DNA of 39,997 bases from Leptolyngbya sp. FACHB-60 (lineage in GTDB: Bacteria; Cyanobacteriota; Cyanobacteriia; Phormidesmidales; Phormidesmidaceae), in contig NZ_JACJOX010000042.1 in assembly GCF_014695775.1 (NCBI RefSeq), positions 1 to 39,997 of the forward strand, read 5' to 3'. Below are positions 14,798 to 23,501 of the stretch, piece by piece. Under the pieces are notes generated by a model. It saw nothing but the letters and a program-made list of their open reading frames with translations, was not told the origin of the DNA and searched no databases. The translations under genes and the position numbers were made by a program. The first letter of the stretch is position 1. Every line of letters begins with the position of its first letter.

Positions 14798-16945
14798 CTA
14801 CCGACCAGGACGAATAGCTGGCGTAGCAAAAGCCTGTTGGAGCTTGCCCACCCGCTGCTCGGCGGTCTCTGGCGGCGGCGAAATCCACAGCGATTCGTAG
14901 AAAAAGAAGGATATGCCAGAGTAAGCGCGATCGCGCACCGCCGCCATCTGGTCGGTAATAAAGTCCATCTTCACCGGAGCCGCCCGCAAACCGCTGAGAA
15001 TGCCAATGTTCACCGGGATTTTGCGCCGTGCCGCCTGGATCGAGGGTTTATTCATCTCCCACATGAAGCGGTTTTGGTCGCTGCGATAGACCTGAATCAC
15101 CAGCTCGTCGACAATGCCCCGGTTGACCCAGGTGGGCCAGTCTTGCAGGTAGTTGGTAAACGCAAAGGGGTAGGGGTTAGGCGAAATTGACACCACTGCA
15201 TTGGGCCGTCGCGCCTTCACCAGCTTGTGAACCTCGGCCAAAAAGTCGGAAATTTTGTTGGCCCGCCAGGCCATCCACTCGGCATTTTGGGGGTCGTTAG
15301 GCGGGGCCTGACCGTTGTGCTCAGATCGGTACAGGTTGATGGTGAAGGGGTCGTAGCCAAAGTCCACTGGAAGCCCTAGGTGGTCATCAAACTGAAAACC
15401 ATCCACCTCGTAGTTCGAGACCAGCTCGTTAATTAGCTCTAGCTGAAACTTCTGCACCTGAGGATGGAACGGGTTCATCCAGCGGCGCGGAATCACGTTG
15501 CCCTCCATCCAAATGCCGGGGTCGCTTACCACATCGGGGTCCGGCAGAAAGTCGTCTTGGGCAAGCCACTGGTCGGCCCGGTGCTTTTCGCGGGCCAGGT
15601 CTCCCACTTTGGGGACATCCAACACGGGGGTTAGCTTGGCAGTATGTTTAGCGTCTAGACCAGCGGTCAGCTTGGGGACATCCCCAGGTCGCATGGAATC
15701 GCGGGGCGCAAGGGGCTCTGGCTCAAGGGGCCTTGGCTCAACGCGCTTTTGGGTAAACCAGTCGGGGTGGCGGCGGTAGAGTTCGTAGTTGGCGGGGGCC
15801 ATAAAGCCAAACTCAAACCAGGGCACCACGGCCATACCCCGGGCGTGGCCCATGGCGATCGCCTCGCGCATCATGTCGCGATCGCTTTCGCTGGCGGGGC
15901 GGGGGGCGCGCAGGTCGCCATAGAGGTGCTGACTCACCCCCAGTTCGCGCCGAGCGGTGGCGCTGGGGTAAAGGGTGTGGCCATAGTTCCACACCACCGG
16001 ATAAATCGTGTTGAAGTTGAGGTCGGCCAGACGGTTCACCGCCGCTTGCAGCGCCTCGGTAGAAAACAGCACCTGGCTGTCCACATTGGTTAGCCACACG
16101 CCGCGCAGTTCGCGGGTGGGTGCGGCTACGGCAGGGGTTTGGGCCTGGGGGACCCAGGCGGGGTTAATTGTCTGGCGCAGGACAGGGTTGTTCGGCGCGG
16201 CGTTGCACAGCAGAGCCACGGCTTCGCCCCGAGTGAGCCGCTGGGTAGAGTTGAGGCGGTTGGCCTGGGGATAGTTCACCACCACGCCCTGGGCAAGGGC
16301 GGCGGCCACCCCTTCGCGAGCGTAAATGGGCACCTGGCGGCCATCCTCTAGGCTGGCGTTGATGATTGTGTTAGCAGCAATTTGGTAACTGCCGCCCAGC
16401 TTAGTGGCCAGGGCCATAATGCCTTCGGCCCTCACCAGGGGGCGATCGCGCTGAAAGTAAGCGTCGGGGTAGTGGGCCGCCACCGTGGGCGCTATTTGAA
16501 CCCCTAGCGCCCGCTCTAATGGGTTGGCCCACCCCTGGGCTGGCCCCACGGGCGAGAGCAGATTTAACAGGGTCACGTAGTCACCCCAAAGAATGGGGTC
16601 ATCGGGGTAAAACAGCCCCCTAGCGTCAGGAGTGATCAGGCGTTGTTCGACCAGTTCTGTGATGCAGTCCTTCGCCCAGTGGCTTTGAATGTCAACTGGG
16701 ATAACAACAGGAATAGAGGGCCGGAGAAGATTGGGTCGTGGGAGAGCGGGTCTAGGCTCCGCCTGATCACCTAATTCCTGCTTAGGGCCAGTGGCCTGGG
16801 CCACCTCAGCCGGAACCATTGCTGCCGCTTTGGGCAGCAGGGGCAGTAGCCCTGAGCCACCCACAGCTAAAATCAGCGCCGCGCCGAAACTCAGCAGCGA
16901 TCGTCGCCACCCCCTACCCATCCACCCTCTAACCATCTTGCCCAT
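14798..16945 (-). CDS. GHL10-type glycoside hydrolase with N-terminal SLH region
   Basis: About 715 aa, exported. Order: basic N-terminus and signal peptide (to about 45), a proline-rich linker, then two SLH-like segments (VDIQSHWAKDCITELVEQR...; YPDAYFQRDRPLVRAEGIMALA, about 85-250). The catalytic domain starts at RELRGVWLTNVDSQVLFS and includes MAVVPWFEFGFM, YEVDGFQFDDHLG and ISFFFYESLW. The fold matches the GHL10/DUF187 family of predicted polysaccharide hydrolases, probably acting on the cell wall or sheath with the SLH part tethering it. The frame opens with TTG at 16954, overlapping the previous stop. The ATG at 16945 has GGAGG nine bases upstream and is preferred. A charged, Pro-rich insert splits the catalytic domain. 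Confidence 0.85.
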   Translation of the reverse strand: MGKMVRGWMGRGWRRSLLSFGAALILAVGGSGLLPLLPKAAAMVPAEVAQATGPKQELGDQAEPRPALPRPNLLRPSIPVVIPVDIQSHWAKDCITELVEQRLITPDARGLFYPDDPILWGDYVTLLNLLSPVGPAQGWANPLERALGVQIAPTVAAHYPDAYFQRDRPLVRAEGIMALATKLGGSYQIAANTIINASLEDGRQVPIYAREGVAAALAQGVVVNYPQANRLNSTQRLTRGEAVALLCNAAPNNPVLRQTINPAWVPQAQTPAVAAPTRELRGVWLTNVDSQVLFSTEALQAAVNRLADLNFNTIYPVVWNYGHTLYPSATARRELGVSQHLYGDLRAPRPASESDRDMMREAIAMGHARGMAVVPWFEFGFMAPANYELYRRHPDWFTQKRVEPRPLEPEPLAPRDSMRPGDVPKLTAGLDAKHTAKLTPVLDVPKVGDLAREKHRADQWLAQDDFLPDPDVVSDPGIWMEGNVIPRRWMNPFHPQVQKFQLELINELVSNYEVDGFQFDDHLGLPVDFGYDPFTINLYRSEHNGQAPPNDPQNAEWMAWRANKISDFLAEVHKLVKARRPNAVVSISPNPYPFAFTNYLQDWPTWVNRGIVDELVIQVYRSDQNRFMWEMNKPSIQAARRKIPVNIGILSGLRAAPVKMDFITDQMAAVRDRAYSGISFFFYESLWISPPPETAEQRVGKLQQAFATPAIRPGR

Positions 16946-16950
16946 ACCCT

Positions 16951-17298
16951 TCAACCTCCGCTCCGTTTAGCCTGATAGCCCTTGGCCACCAGGAGTTCGA
17001 CTAGCTTTTGGGCGTGGTCGCCCTGAATTTCAATGGTGTCGTCTTTGGCGGTGCCGCCTGTGCCACACTGGGCCTTGAGCTGCTTTGCCAGAGCAGTGAG
17101 CTGGTCGGGGCTGTGCTGAAACCCGTTGATGATGGTGACGGTCTTGCCGCCGCGCCCTTTGCGGCTAACTTGTACCCGCACGGTCTGCTGATTGGGGGCG
17201 CGATCGGGCACACCCCGCGACATGGGGTCGGCGGGGCCAAACTCACGGTAGGCGTGACGGTCACCGGTTCCAGAATTATTGCCAGCCTTCTTACCCAT
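16951..17298 (-). CDS. SUI1/YciH-family translation factor
   Basis: A 115-aa homologue of eIF1. The core KGRGGKTVTIINGFQHSPDQL is the SUI1 signature, followed by LKAQCGTGGTAKDDTIEIQGDHAQKLVELL. The N-terminal 30-40 residues are polar and variable. Bacterial members influence start-codon selection or stress translation; their role in cyanobacteria is unclear. The ATG at 17298 (MGKKAGNN) is preferred to the longer frame, which adds an unlikely Cys-rich leader. It is followed after 5 bp by the GHL10 hydrolase, so the two are probably co-transcribed, an unexpected pairing. Confidence 0.88.
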   Translation of the reverse strand: MGKKAGNNSGTGDRHAYREFGPADPMSRGVPDRAPNQQTVRVQVSRKGRGGKTVTIINGFQHSPDQLTALAKQLKAQCGTGGTAKDDTIEIQGDHAQKLVELLVAKGYQAKRSGG

Positions 17299-17539
17299 AG
17301 CCGTTTTGTTAAAGCTGCATGATTTATACCACTGGCGGGGGCAACTCGGGGCATTGCAGTAGGCCAAATTCCAAGGGGGACTGTTTCGGAACCATTGGCC
17401 TTAAAGAAGTCGCCAAATCCAAAACCAGATTTCAAAACGTGTGGGCGGCAGCTGCCTAAGCGAACCTCAGCAAGGCGCCCGCCCAATGGGAGGATTACAC
17501 TAGAATAAGCAGCCTTATTCCCCCCGCAGCAGCCTTCCC

Positions 17540-18283
17540 ATGCAACTTCACCTCAAGGTCTGGCGCCAGGCAAATGCCAACACCCCCGGTCAGTTCCGCA
17601 CCTACACCGTGGCCGATGCCCATCCCGATATGTCGTTTTTAGAGCTGCTCGACGTGCTCAACGAGCAGCTGATTCACGCTGGCGAGGTGCCGGTGGAGTT
17701 TGACCACGACTGCCGCGAGGGCATCTGTGGTTCCTGCGGCGTGATGATCAACGGCAAAGCCCACGGTGGGCTGCCCCAAACCGCCACCTGCCAGCTTTAC
17801 CTGCGCCACTTCAAAGATGGCGACGAAATCATCGTCGAACCCTGGCGGGCTAAGGGCTTCCCCGTCATTAAAGATTTGGTCGTAGAGCGGGCCGCGCTCG
17901 ATCGCATCATCATGGCCGGGGGCTACATTTCCGTCAAAACCGGCTCGGCTCCAGAGGCCAACGCTATCCCTGTCCCCAAAGCCAACGCCGATGCGGCCTT
18001 TGACTACGCCGCCTGCATCAGCTGCGGGGCCTGTGTCGCAGCCTGTCCCAACGCCTCGGCCTCCCTGTTCACCGCTGCCAAGGTAGCTCATCTGGCCCTG
18101 CTGCCCCAGGGCCATCCCGAACGCCACCAGCGGGTGTTGGCTATGAGCAATCAGATGGCCGCCGAGGGCTTTGGTGACTGCTCTAACCACGGTGAATGCC
18201 AGGCAGTGTGTCCCAAGGGGATTTCGATCGATGCGATCGCCGCTATGCGCCGCGAGTATGTGCGGGCGACAGTAGGCTTTTAG
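17540..18283 (+). CDS. sdhB: Succinate dehydrogenase/fumarate reductase iron-sulfur subunit
   Basis: A 247-aa electron-transfer subunit. The N-terminal plant-type [2Fe-2S] domain has C58-REGI-C63-GS-C66 and C84. The C-terminal ferredoxin-like domain has C159, C162, C165 and C169, then C214, C220 and C224, fitting two more clusters. It would carry electrons from the flavoprotein subunit to quinone at the thylakoid or plasma membrane. No sdhA or membrane anchor is adjacent; cyanobacterial sdh genes are often scattered. Start: ATG right after the CCTTCCC context. It is convergent with the WD40 gene across an AT-rich hairpin. Confidence 0.92.
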   Translation: MQLHLKVWRQANANTPGQFRTYTVADAHPDMSFLELLDVLNEQLIHAGEVPVEFDHDCREGICGSCGVMINGKAHGGLPQTATCQLYLRHFKDGDEIIVEPWRAKGFPVIKDLVVERAALDRIIMAGGYISVKTGSAPEANAIPVPKANADAAFDYAACISCGACVAACPNASASLFTAAKVAHLALLPQGHPERHQRVLAMSNQMAAEGFGDCSNHGECQAVCPKGISIDAIAAMRREYVRATVGF

Positions 18284-18286
18284 AAT

Positions 18287-18375
18287 CTAGAGTTCTGAAT
18301 TTTAAGTTTTGAATTTTGAATTAAGCACGGCATTCAACATTCAAAACTAAGAACTCAAAACTTAAAACTCTAAGC
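18287..18375. terminator. AT-rich long imperfect hairpin between convergent genes
   Basis: The left side (agagttctgaattttaag..., from about 18290) and the right side (...aacttaaaactct, to about 18371) are imperfectly complementary over roughly 30-35 bp. They are built from repeated agttttgaatt units. The position between convergent sdhB (+) and WD40 (-) suggests bidirectional termination. It is clearly lower in GC than its neighbours. Confidence 0.6.
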
Positions 18376-18384
18376 CCTAAGACA

Positions 18385-19398
18385 TCACTCTTCCTGCCAA
18401 ATGCGAACGGTGCCGTCCCATCCGGCGCTGACCAGAGTCTTGCCGTTGGGGGCAAAGTCTACTCCCCAAACCCAGCCCTCGTGGCCATGCAAAATGGATA
18501 TCAGGCGGCCCTGCTCCATGTTCCACAGACGAATGGTGCTGTCGTTGCTGGCGGTGGCCAGCAGCTTGCCGTCAGGGTTAAAGGCGAGGCTGTTGACCGG
18601 GGCCGGGTGCGCCTTAAAACAGGTGGTCTGACGGCCGCTGTTGAGTTTCCAAAAGCGCACGGTGCAGTCGGCGCTGGCGCTGGCCAGCAACCAGTTGTTG
18701 GGGCTGGCCGCCACCGCCAGCACCTCGCCAGTGTGGCCCGTGAGCACGTGGTTGCTCCCCTTACCCTTAATGCGATACAGCCGAATGGTTTGATCTTGGC
18801 TGCCGCTAATCACCGTGGTGCCATCGTGGCTGACGGCGATGGAGCGCACCCAGTGGGTATGGCCATTGAACTGGTGCACGAGCGTGCGATCGCTCAGCCG
18901 CCAAACGCAAATTTTGTGGTCTTGGCCGCCACTAAATAGGTACTTGCCGTTGGGGCTAAAGGCAACGGCCCGCACCCAGCTGGCGTGCCCCTCCATCTGG
19001 CCCCACAAATCTCCGGTGGTGAAATCCCACAGTCGAATGGTGTTGTCGTTGCTGACGCTGGCAAAACAGGTGCGATCGGGGCTCACGGCGACAGCCCGCA
19101 CCCAGGCCTGATGGTTGTCGATCACCCGCATGGTGTGACCCGTGGCTAGGTTCCACACCCGCACGGTTTTGTCGCCGCTGCCGCTGACGATAAAGTTGCC
19201 GTCGGCGCTGACGACCACCGATCGCACCCAGCTGCTGTGGCCCGTGAGCACCTGCGTACAGACCCACTTGGTGGCGCGGCGTTGTGGCACAGCGGCAGCG
19301 ACCCGGTCAGGGGCAGTAGCCATATCCACCAGTTCAAAGGCGGCGGTATCGCCATCCGGATCGCCCTGGGGGAGGGAGTCGGGGGGCTGGGGGGGCAT
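18385..19398 (-). CDS. WD40-repeat protein, seven repeats
   Basis: A beta-propeller protein with seven consecutive WD40 repeats, each of the form GH...W/V..V..S..G....S.S.D.T.R.W. They run from GHSSWVRSVVVSADG to HGHEGWVWGVDFAPNG and end TVRIWQEE, enough to close a seven-bladed propeller. It is likely a protein-interaction scaffold; no catalytic domain is visible. The frame is open to a TTG at 19584, but the added 62 residues look poorly conserved. The ATG at 19398 (MPPQPPDSL) gives 337 aa with a short Pro/Ala-rich lead. If the TTG were used, it would start only 11 bp after nurA. Confidence 0.8.
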   Translation of the reverse strand: MPPQPPDSLPQGDPDGDTAAFELVDMATAPDRVAAAVPQRRATKWVCTQVLTGHSSWVRSVVVSADGNFIVSGSGDKTVRVWNLATGHTMRVIDNHQAWVRAVAVSPDRTCFASVSNDNTIRLWDFTTGDLWGQMEGHASWVRAVAFSPNGKYLFSGGQDHKICVWRLSDRTLVHQFNGHTHWVRSIAVSHDGTTVISGSQDQTIRLYRIKGKGSNHVLTGHTGEVLAVAASPNNWLLASASADCTVRFWKLNSGRQTTCFKAHPAPVNSLAFNPDGKLLATASNDSTIRLWNMEQGRLISILHGHEGWVWGVDFAPNGKTLVSAGWDGTVRIWQEE

Positions 19399-19595
19399 GG
19401 CAAGGGTTACGCCTTGATATAGGGCTTTATCGGTCGTTGGCGATGGCAAAGGCAGACGCAGACTGGCCCCAGTTTGCCAAGCACCCTCGTCTACACCCTG
19501 ACAGCATCCTATTCCGAAATACTGCTTAACATTAGGTTCTAACTGATCTGTTTGCCGACCGGTTTTTTGAGATTGGCTTCTCAAACGCGGCAGGC

Positions 19596-20846
19596 TTAGG
19601 CAATGCTGCCGCGCTTGCGGGCTTCTTTGTAGGAGGTACCAACATTTTTGAGCCCGGCGCGAATCATTTCTTGCTCAAGCAGGGCAAAAAATCGGCTGCG
19701 ATCGCCCCCTTTAACCACTGCCTGATTGTGCGCTTCCGCCAGCGTCACCGGATACCCATACCCCTTCTGTACCTGGGTTAGCACCATTCTGAGTGCCATT
19801 TCACACAGCGCTTCATCCGCCATCACCCACTGGGGCACCTCCACCCGCGCCACCTCAGGGCCGACATTGAGATAACAGAAGTACACTCGATGGTCGCCGT
19901 ACAGATCCAGAATGCTGGCGGTGCTGCGCCAGAAGGGGCTGCGTTCCCCAGGCGCTAATTCTGTTGCCCAAAACGTCGCATCCCGCAGCGGCAAAAACCG
20001 GCCGCAGGGGGCTCGGTCGGCCTGGTTGCCCTCGTCGCTACTGCAATGGGTTTGGCAGTCGGGTTGCAGAAAGGGGCAGGCCGCAAATCGCAAAAAGTTC
20101 ATCGCTTCGCCGCTGCGGCTGGCGCTGAGATAGCCCACCAGGGGAATGTTTTGCCGCCGCAGCCGCTCCCACGAGTCGAGGATGGGGGGCAGGATGCGAT
20201 CGCGCGCCTCCCCCGGCAGTGCCTCCAAAAACCAGTAGATCAGCGACCCATCCACCAGGGCCAGCACAGGCACCCTGGTTGCCCTGGGGTTCGCTTCAAT
20301 CAGGCTGTCGTGAACGGCTTCGCCCAGTTCGGCCAGCACCACGGCCTCAGCTATAGTACGGCGATGACCCATCCATTCTTCGGTGCTAATGCCCCACTGG
20401 CGCGATAGGTAAAGGTCTTCGGCCCGATACACCACCTCCGGCAGGCTGTCGAGCAATGGGAATCGGCTCTGGCCATAGTGGAGCACGACGCGGCCCACAT
20501 TGATCAAATAGCAGTAGGCGATCTCATGGTGGCTGGGGGAAATTTGTGACCCGTCCGTGGCGATGACGGTGTGGGCCTCGGGAGCGGCGGCGATGGCGCT
20601 GCGAGCGGTGAGGGCTTCGGTGGGCTGGGCTGCGGTGAAGGGGGCGCGATCGCCCCAAATTTCGGCTTGGGCGACCAGATCGGGCTGGCGGGTGGCGGCG
20701 ATCGCCAACAGCCGGCGGGCCGCCGTTATGCGCTCCTGGGCGGCGGCAGCCTCCTGGCTAAGGTGCTGGCTAATGCCCTGCATCTGCCGGGCCAGCTTCA
20801 TCAGGTCGAGCATGGCAGAGTTAATTTGGTACGCCCATACTAACAT
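19596..20846 (-). CDS. nurA: NurA-domain DNA repair nuclease
   Basis: A 416-aa protein. The NurA core begins HTVIATDGSQISPSHHEIAY (Asp98 in TDGSQ), with a second acidic motif in VLALVDGSLIYWFLE and a third in VGYLSASRSGEAMNFL. NurA is a 5'-3' nuclease that works with the HerA helicase in double-strand-break resection in archaea; bacterial partners are less defined and no herA is nearby. A helical N-terminus precedes the core. Four cysteines (257, 264, 268, 281) sit in an insert after the third motif and could bind Zn or an Fe-S cluster. It is divergent from amiC by 107 bp and upstream of the WD40 gene. Confidence 0.82.
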   Translation of the reverse strand: MLVWAYQINSAMLDLMKLARQMQGISQHLSQEAAAAQERITAARRLLAIAATRQPDLVAQAEIWGDRAPFTAAQPTEALTARSAIAAAPEAHTVIATDGSQISPSHHEIAYCYLINVGRVVLHYGQSRFPLLDSLPEVVYRAEDLYLSRQWGISTEEWMGHRRTIAEAVVLAELGEAVHDSLIEANPRATRVPVLALVDGSLIYWFLEALPGEARDRILPPILDSWERLRRQNIPLVGYLSASRSGEAMNFLRFAACPFLQPDCQTHCSSDEGNQADRAPCGRFLPLRDATFWATELAPGERSPFWRSTASILDLYGDHRVYFCYLNVGPEVARVEVPQWVMADEALCEMALRMVLTQVQKGYGYPVTLAEAHNQAVVKGGDRSRFFALLEQEMIRAGLKNVGTSYKEARKRGSIA

Positions 20847-20953
20847 TCCCTTTCAGAATTTTTCGTGAGAACCTGTGCCCTACGGATGCCACTTTGGTTC
20901 TCGCCGTTATACTGTCGGGTGGCTTATGCCTTGGTCGTGTTTTGGTCGTACTT

Positions 20954-22528
20954 ATGGAGTCAAGATGGCTCACCTTAGGGCTCACCTCAGGAGCGTTAGC
21001 AACTCTGGGTGCCCTAGTTGTGGCTGCCCCCGCTAGGGCTGCAACCCTACAATACTGGTGGTTTGATGCTCAGACCAACCAGCTGGTGTTCACTACCGAT
21101 AGCCAGGTACAGCCTCGGGCTCAACTGCTGGTTAACCCCACCCGCATTGTGGTTGACTTGCCCAATACCCAGATGGGTAGCACCAGCGCAAGTCAGTCCG
21201 TTGGCGGTGCCGTGCGGGAAGTGCGGGCGGGCCAGTTCGATCGCCAAACCACTCGCCTAGTCATCGAGCTTGCGCCCGGCTACAGCCTCAACCCTCAAGA
21301 TGTGCGCGTTCAAGGGGTGCGACCCAACCAGTGGGCAGTGCAGTTGCCCACCCTCAACCAGGGCGCGGCACCTGCCTCAGGGGCGCTGCCGCCCCCCACT
21401 GCTACCGCCAATCGGGTGCAGGGCAACACCGGCACCGGCGCTGGCTCGATTCTCAGTGGCGTGGTCACCACCGGCGATGGCTTTTTAATTCGGCTTAGCG
21501 GCACTTCGCCCACCCCCACAGTGCAAATCACCAACGACGATGCCGACAACCGCTTCGCCATTATCGATTTGCCCAACACCGCCGTAGCGGGTAACCTGCG
21601 CCCCGACGATTTGCCCAACTACCGCTACAGCATCATTGCCTGGGATGTCGCTCAGCAGCCCACCAGTCCCCCCTCTACCCGCATTACCCTCAGGCTCTCG
21701 CCCACCAGTCCAGACTGGCGGGCGCTGCGCAACAGCAGCGGTGTGATTGTGCTGCCCCCCAGCGGCGTGCCCCTCAACAGTATTGCCGACGAACCAGCCC
21801 CCGCAGCCCCCCTCGCAGCCGCCCCAGGCAGGCCGCCCCAGGCCCAGATGCCCCAGGCTCAGCCGCCCCAGGCCCAGGCTCAGATACCGCCCAGGCCCAC
21901 ACCATCCAGGCCTATACAGTCCAGTCCCACACCGCCGCCTACGCGCTCCGCAGAGCCACCGTCTCTGCCCTCAGCACCAAGCGGCCGAGTGGTAGTGGCC
22001 ATCGACCCCGGCCACGGCGGGCGTGACCCCGGAGCAGTGGGTATCGGCGGGCTACAAGAAAAACAGGTGATTTTTCCCATCTCGCTGCGGGTGGCTGAGC
22101 TGCTCGAAAGCCAGGGCGTTGTTGTTGTGATGACTCGGCGCGAAGACGTTGCCATCGATTTGCAGGCCCGAGCCGACATTGCCAACCGTGCCCAGGCCAA
22201 TCTGTTTGTCAGCATTCACGCCAATGCCATCAGCATGAGCCGCCCCGATGTCAACGGCATTGAGTCGTACTATTCCTCAGAAAGTGGGCGGAGGCTGGCG
22301 GCCACCCTGCAAGCCAGTATGCTGGCGGCAACGGGCATGCGCGATCGCGGCGTGAAACAAGCCCGCTTTGCCGTGCTGCGCCAGTCCACTATGCCCGCCA
22401 CCCTGCTCGAAGTGGGGTTTGTCACTGGCGCTCAGGATGCTCCCCGATTGGCTGACCCTGCCTGGCGTGAGACTATGGCCCAGGCGATCGCCCGGGGCAT
22501 TCTGCAATACATCCAGCAGGGGCTGTAG
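20954..22528 (+). CDS. amiC: N-acetylmuramoyl-L-alanine amidase with AMIN domains
   Basis: A 524-aa exported cell-wall hydrolase cleaving the amide bond between MurNAc and the stem peptide during septum splitting. Signal peptide 1-29 ends APARA. Two AMIN-type beta domains (about 30-130 and 160-275) should target it to peptidoglycan. A Pro/Gln-rich linker with repeated QAQ/PPQAQ units leads to an Amidase_3 domain at 346-524. That domain has zinc ligands His354 (DPGHGG), Glu369 (LQEKQ), His422 (SIHAN) and catalytic Glu486 (LLEVGF). The ATG at 20954 is chosen over the TTG at 20894 because it starts the signal peptide. pabC follows after 6 bp. Confidence 0.93.
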   Translation: MESRWLTLGLTSGALATLGALVVAAPARAATLQYWWFDAQTNQLVFTTDSQVQPRAQLLVNPTRIVVDLPNTQMGSTSASQSVGGAVREVRAGQFDRQTTRLVIELAPGYSLNPQDVRVQGVRPNQWAVQLPTLNQGAAPASGALPPPTATANRVQGNTGTGAGSILSGVVTTGDGFLIRLSGTSPTPTVQITNDDADNRFAIIDLPNTAVAGNLRPDDLPNYRYSIIAWDVAQQPTSPPSTRITLRLSPTSPDWRALRNSSGVIVLPPSGVPLNSIADEPAPAAPLAAAPGRPPQAQMPQAQPPQAQAQIPPRPTPSRPIQSSPTPPPTRSAEPPSLPSAPSGRVVVAIDPGHGGRDPGAVGIGGLQEKQVIFPISLRVAELLESQGVVVVMTRREDVAIDLQARADIANRAQANLFVSIHANAISMSRPDVNGIESYYSSESGRRLAATLQASMLAATGMRDRGVKQARFAVLRQSTMPATLLEVGFVTGAQDAPRLADPAWRETMAQAIARGILQYIQQGL

Positions 22529-22534
22529 CGGCAA

Positions 22535-23335
22535 ATGGCCTACTGGTTCGACGGGCAGCTCTGCCAGGGCACCGATATTGCCCTCGCCGTCAATGACCCC
22601 GCCCTGATTTACGGGGCCACGGTGTTTACCACCCTGCGAATCTACGGGGCTAGCCTTGAGCATCCCCTCACTCACTGGGCGGCCCACCAGCAGCGTCTAG
22701 TGCATGCCCTAACCGATTTTGGCTGGCCCAGCCCCGACTGGGGTCAGGTGCGGCAAGGGGCTGAGGCCTTGTTAGCAGAACATCCCGTTCTGCGGATTAC
22801 CTGTCTCCCCGACGGTCGCGAGCTAGTGACTGGGCGCAGCCTGCCCCAAGACTTAGAAACAATGCAGACCCAGGGCATCGCCGCCTGGGTGGCGCGGGGG
22901 GAAATGTATAGGCGATCGCAGCCCGCCTACAAAACCGGCAACTACCTCGGGGCCTGGCTTGCCCTACAAGCTGCACAGCAGCACGGTGCCCGAGAAGCCA
23001 TCCTGCTGGATGACCAGGGGCAGTGGCTGGAAACCAGCACCGGCAATCTCTGGGGCTGGGCTAATGGTCAGTGGCATACCCCCGGCCTCAGGGCCGGCCT
23101 GCTGCCGGGAATCGTGCGGGCCCACCTGATTGAGCATTTGAGGCAGCAAGGGGAACAGATCAATCAAGCGCCCTGGCCGCCGGGGGTGATTCAGCGCTTT
23201 GAGGTGTTGGCCTATAGCAACTCAGGGGTGCAGATAGTGCCAATTCACACAGTTTTAGGCGATCGCAGTAGACTGAAGGTTAACCCACAGCACCCAGCCC
23301 TAGAGGCTTTGCGGGCTGCATTTAGGGAAAATTAA
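22535..23335 (+). CDS. pabC: Aminotransferase class IV, probable 4-amino-4-deoxychorismate lyase
   Basis: A 266-aa fold-type IV PLP enzyme. The PLP lysine is Lys133 in YKTGNYLGA, and ETSTGNLWGW is the phosphate-binding stretch typical of the family. PabC splits aminodeoxychorismate to p-aminobenzoate and pyruvate for folate synthesis. Branched-chain or D-amino-acid transaminases share the fold, so the substrate is inferred from size and similarity to cyanobacterial PabC annotations. The gene starts 6 bp after amiC, so the two very likely share an mRNA. Confidence 0.78.
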   Translation: MAYWFDGQLCQGTDIALAVNDPALIYGATVFTTLRIYGASLEHPLTHWAAHQQRLVHALTDFGWPSPDWGQVRQGAEALLAEHPVLRITCLPDGRELVTGRSLPQDLETMQTQGIAAWVARGEMYRRSQPAYKTGNYLGAWLALQAAQQHGAREAILLDDQGQWLETSTGNLWGWANGQWHTPGLRAGLLPGIVRAHLIEHLRQQGEQINQAPWPPGVIQRFEVLAYSNSGVQIVPIHTVLGDRSRLKVNPQHPALEALRAAFREN

Positions 23336-23501
23336 CCCCTATTCCAATTATCGATTAGCCCATTCTGACAGATGACGTTAACATAAGTTAATATCCCTCT
23401 AATCATTACGGCCTACTCAAACATTGGCCCCAGACAGGTTTCATTAGAAACGGTTTCCAAGCAACAGTTCATCCCAAGAAGTAAGTGGAGGCAATAGCCC
23501 G

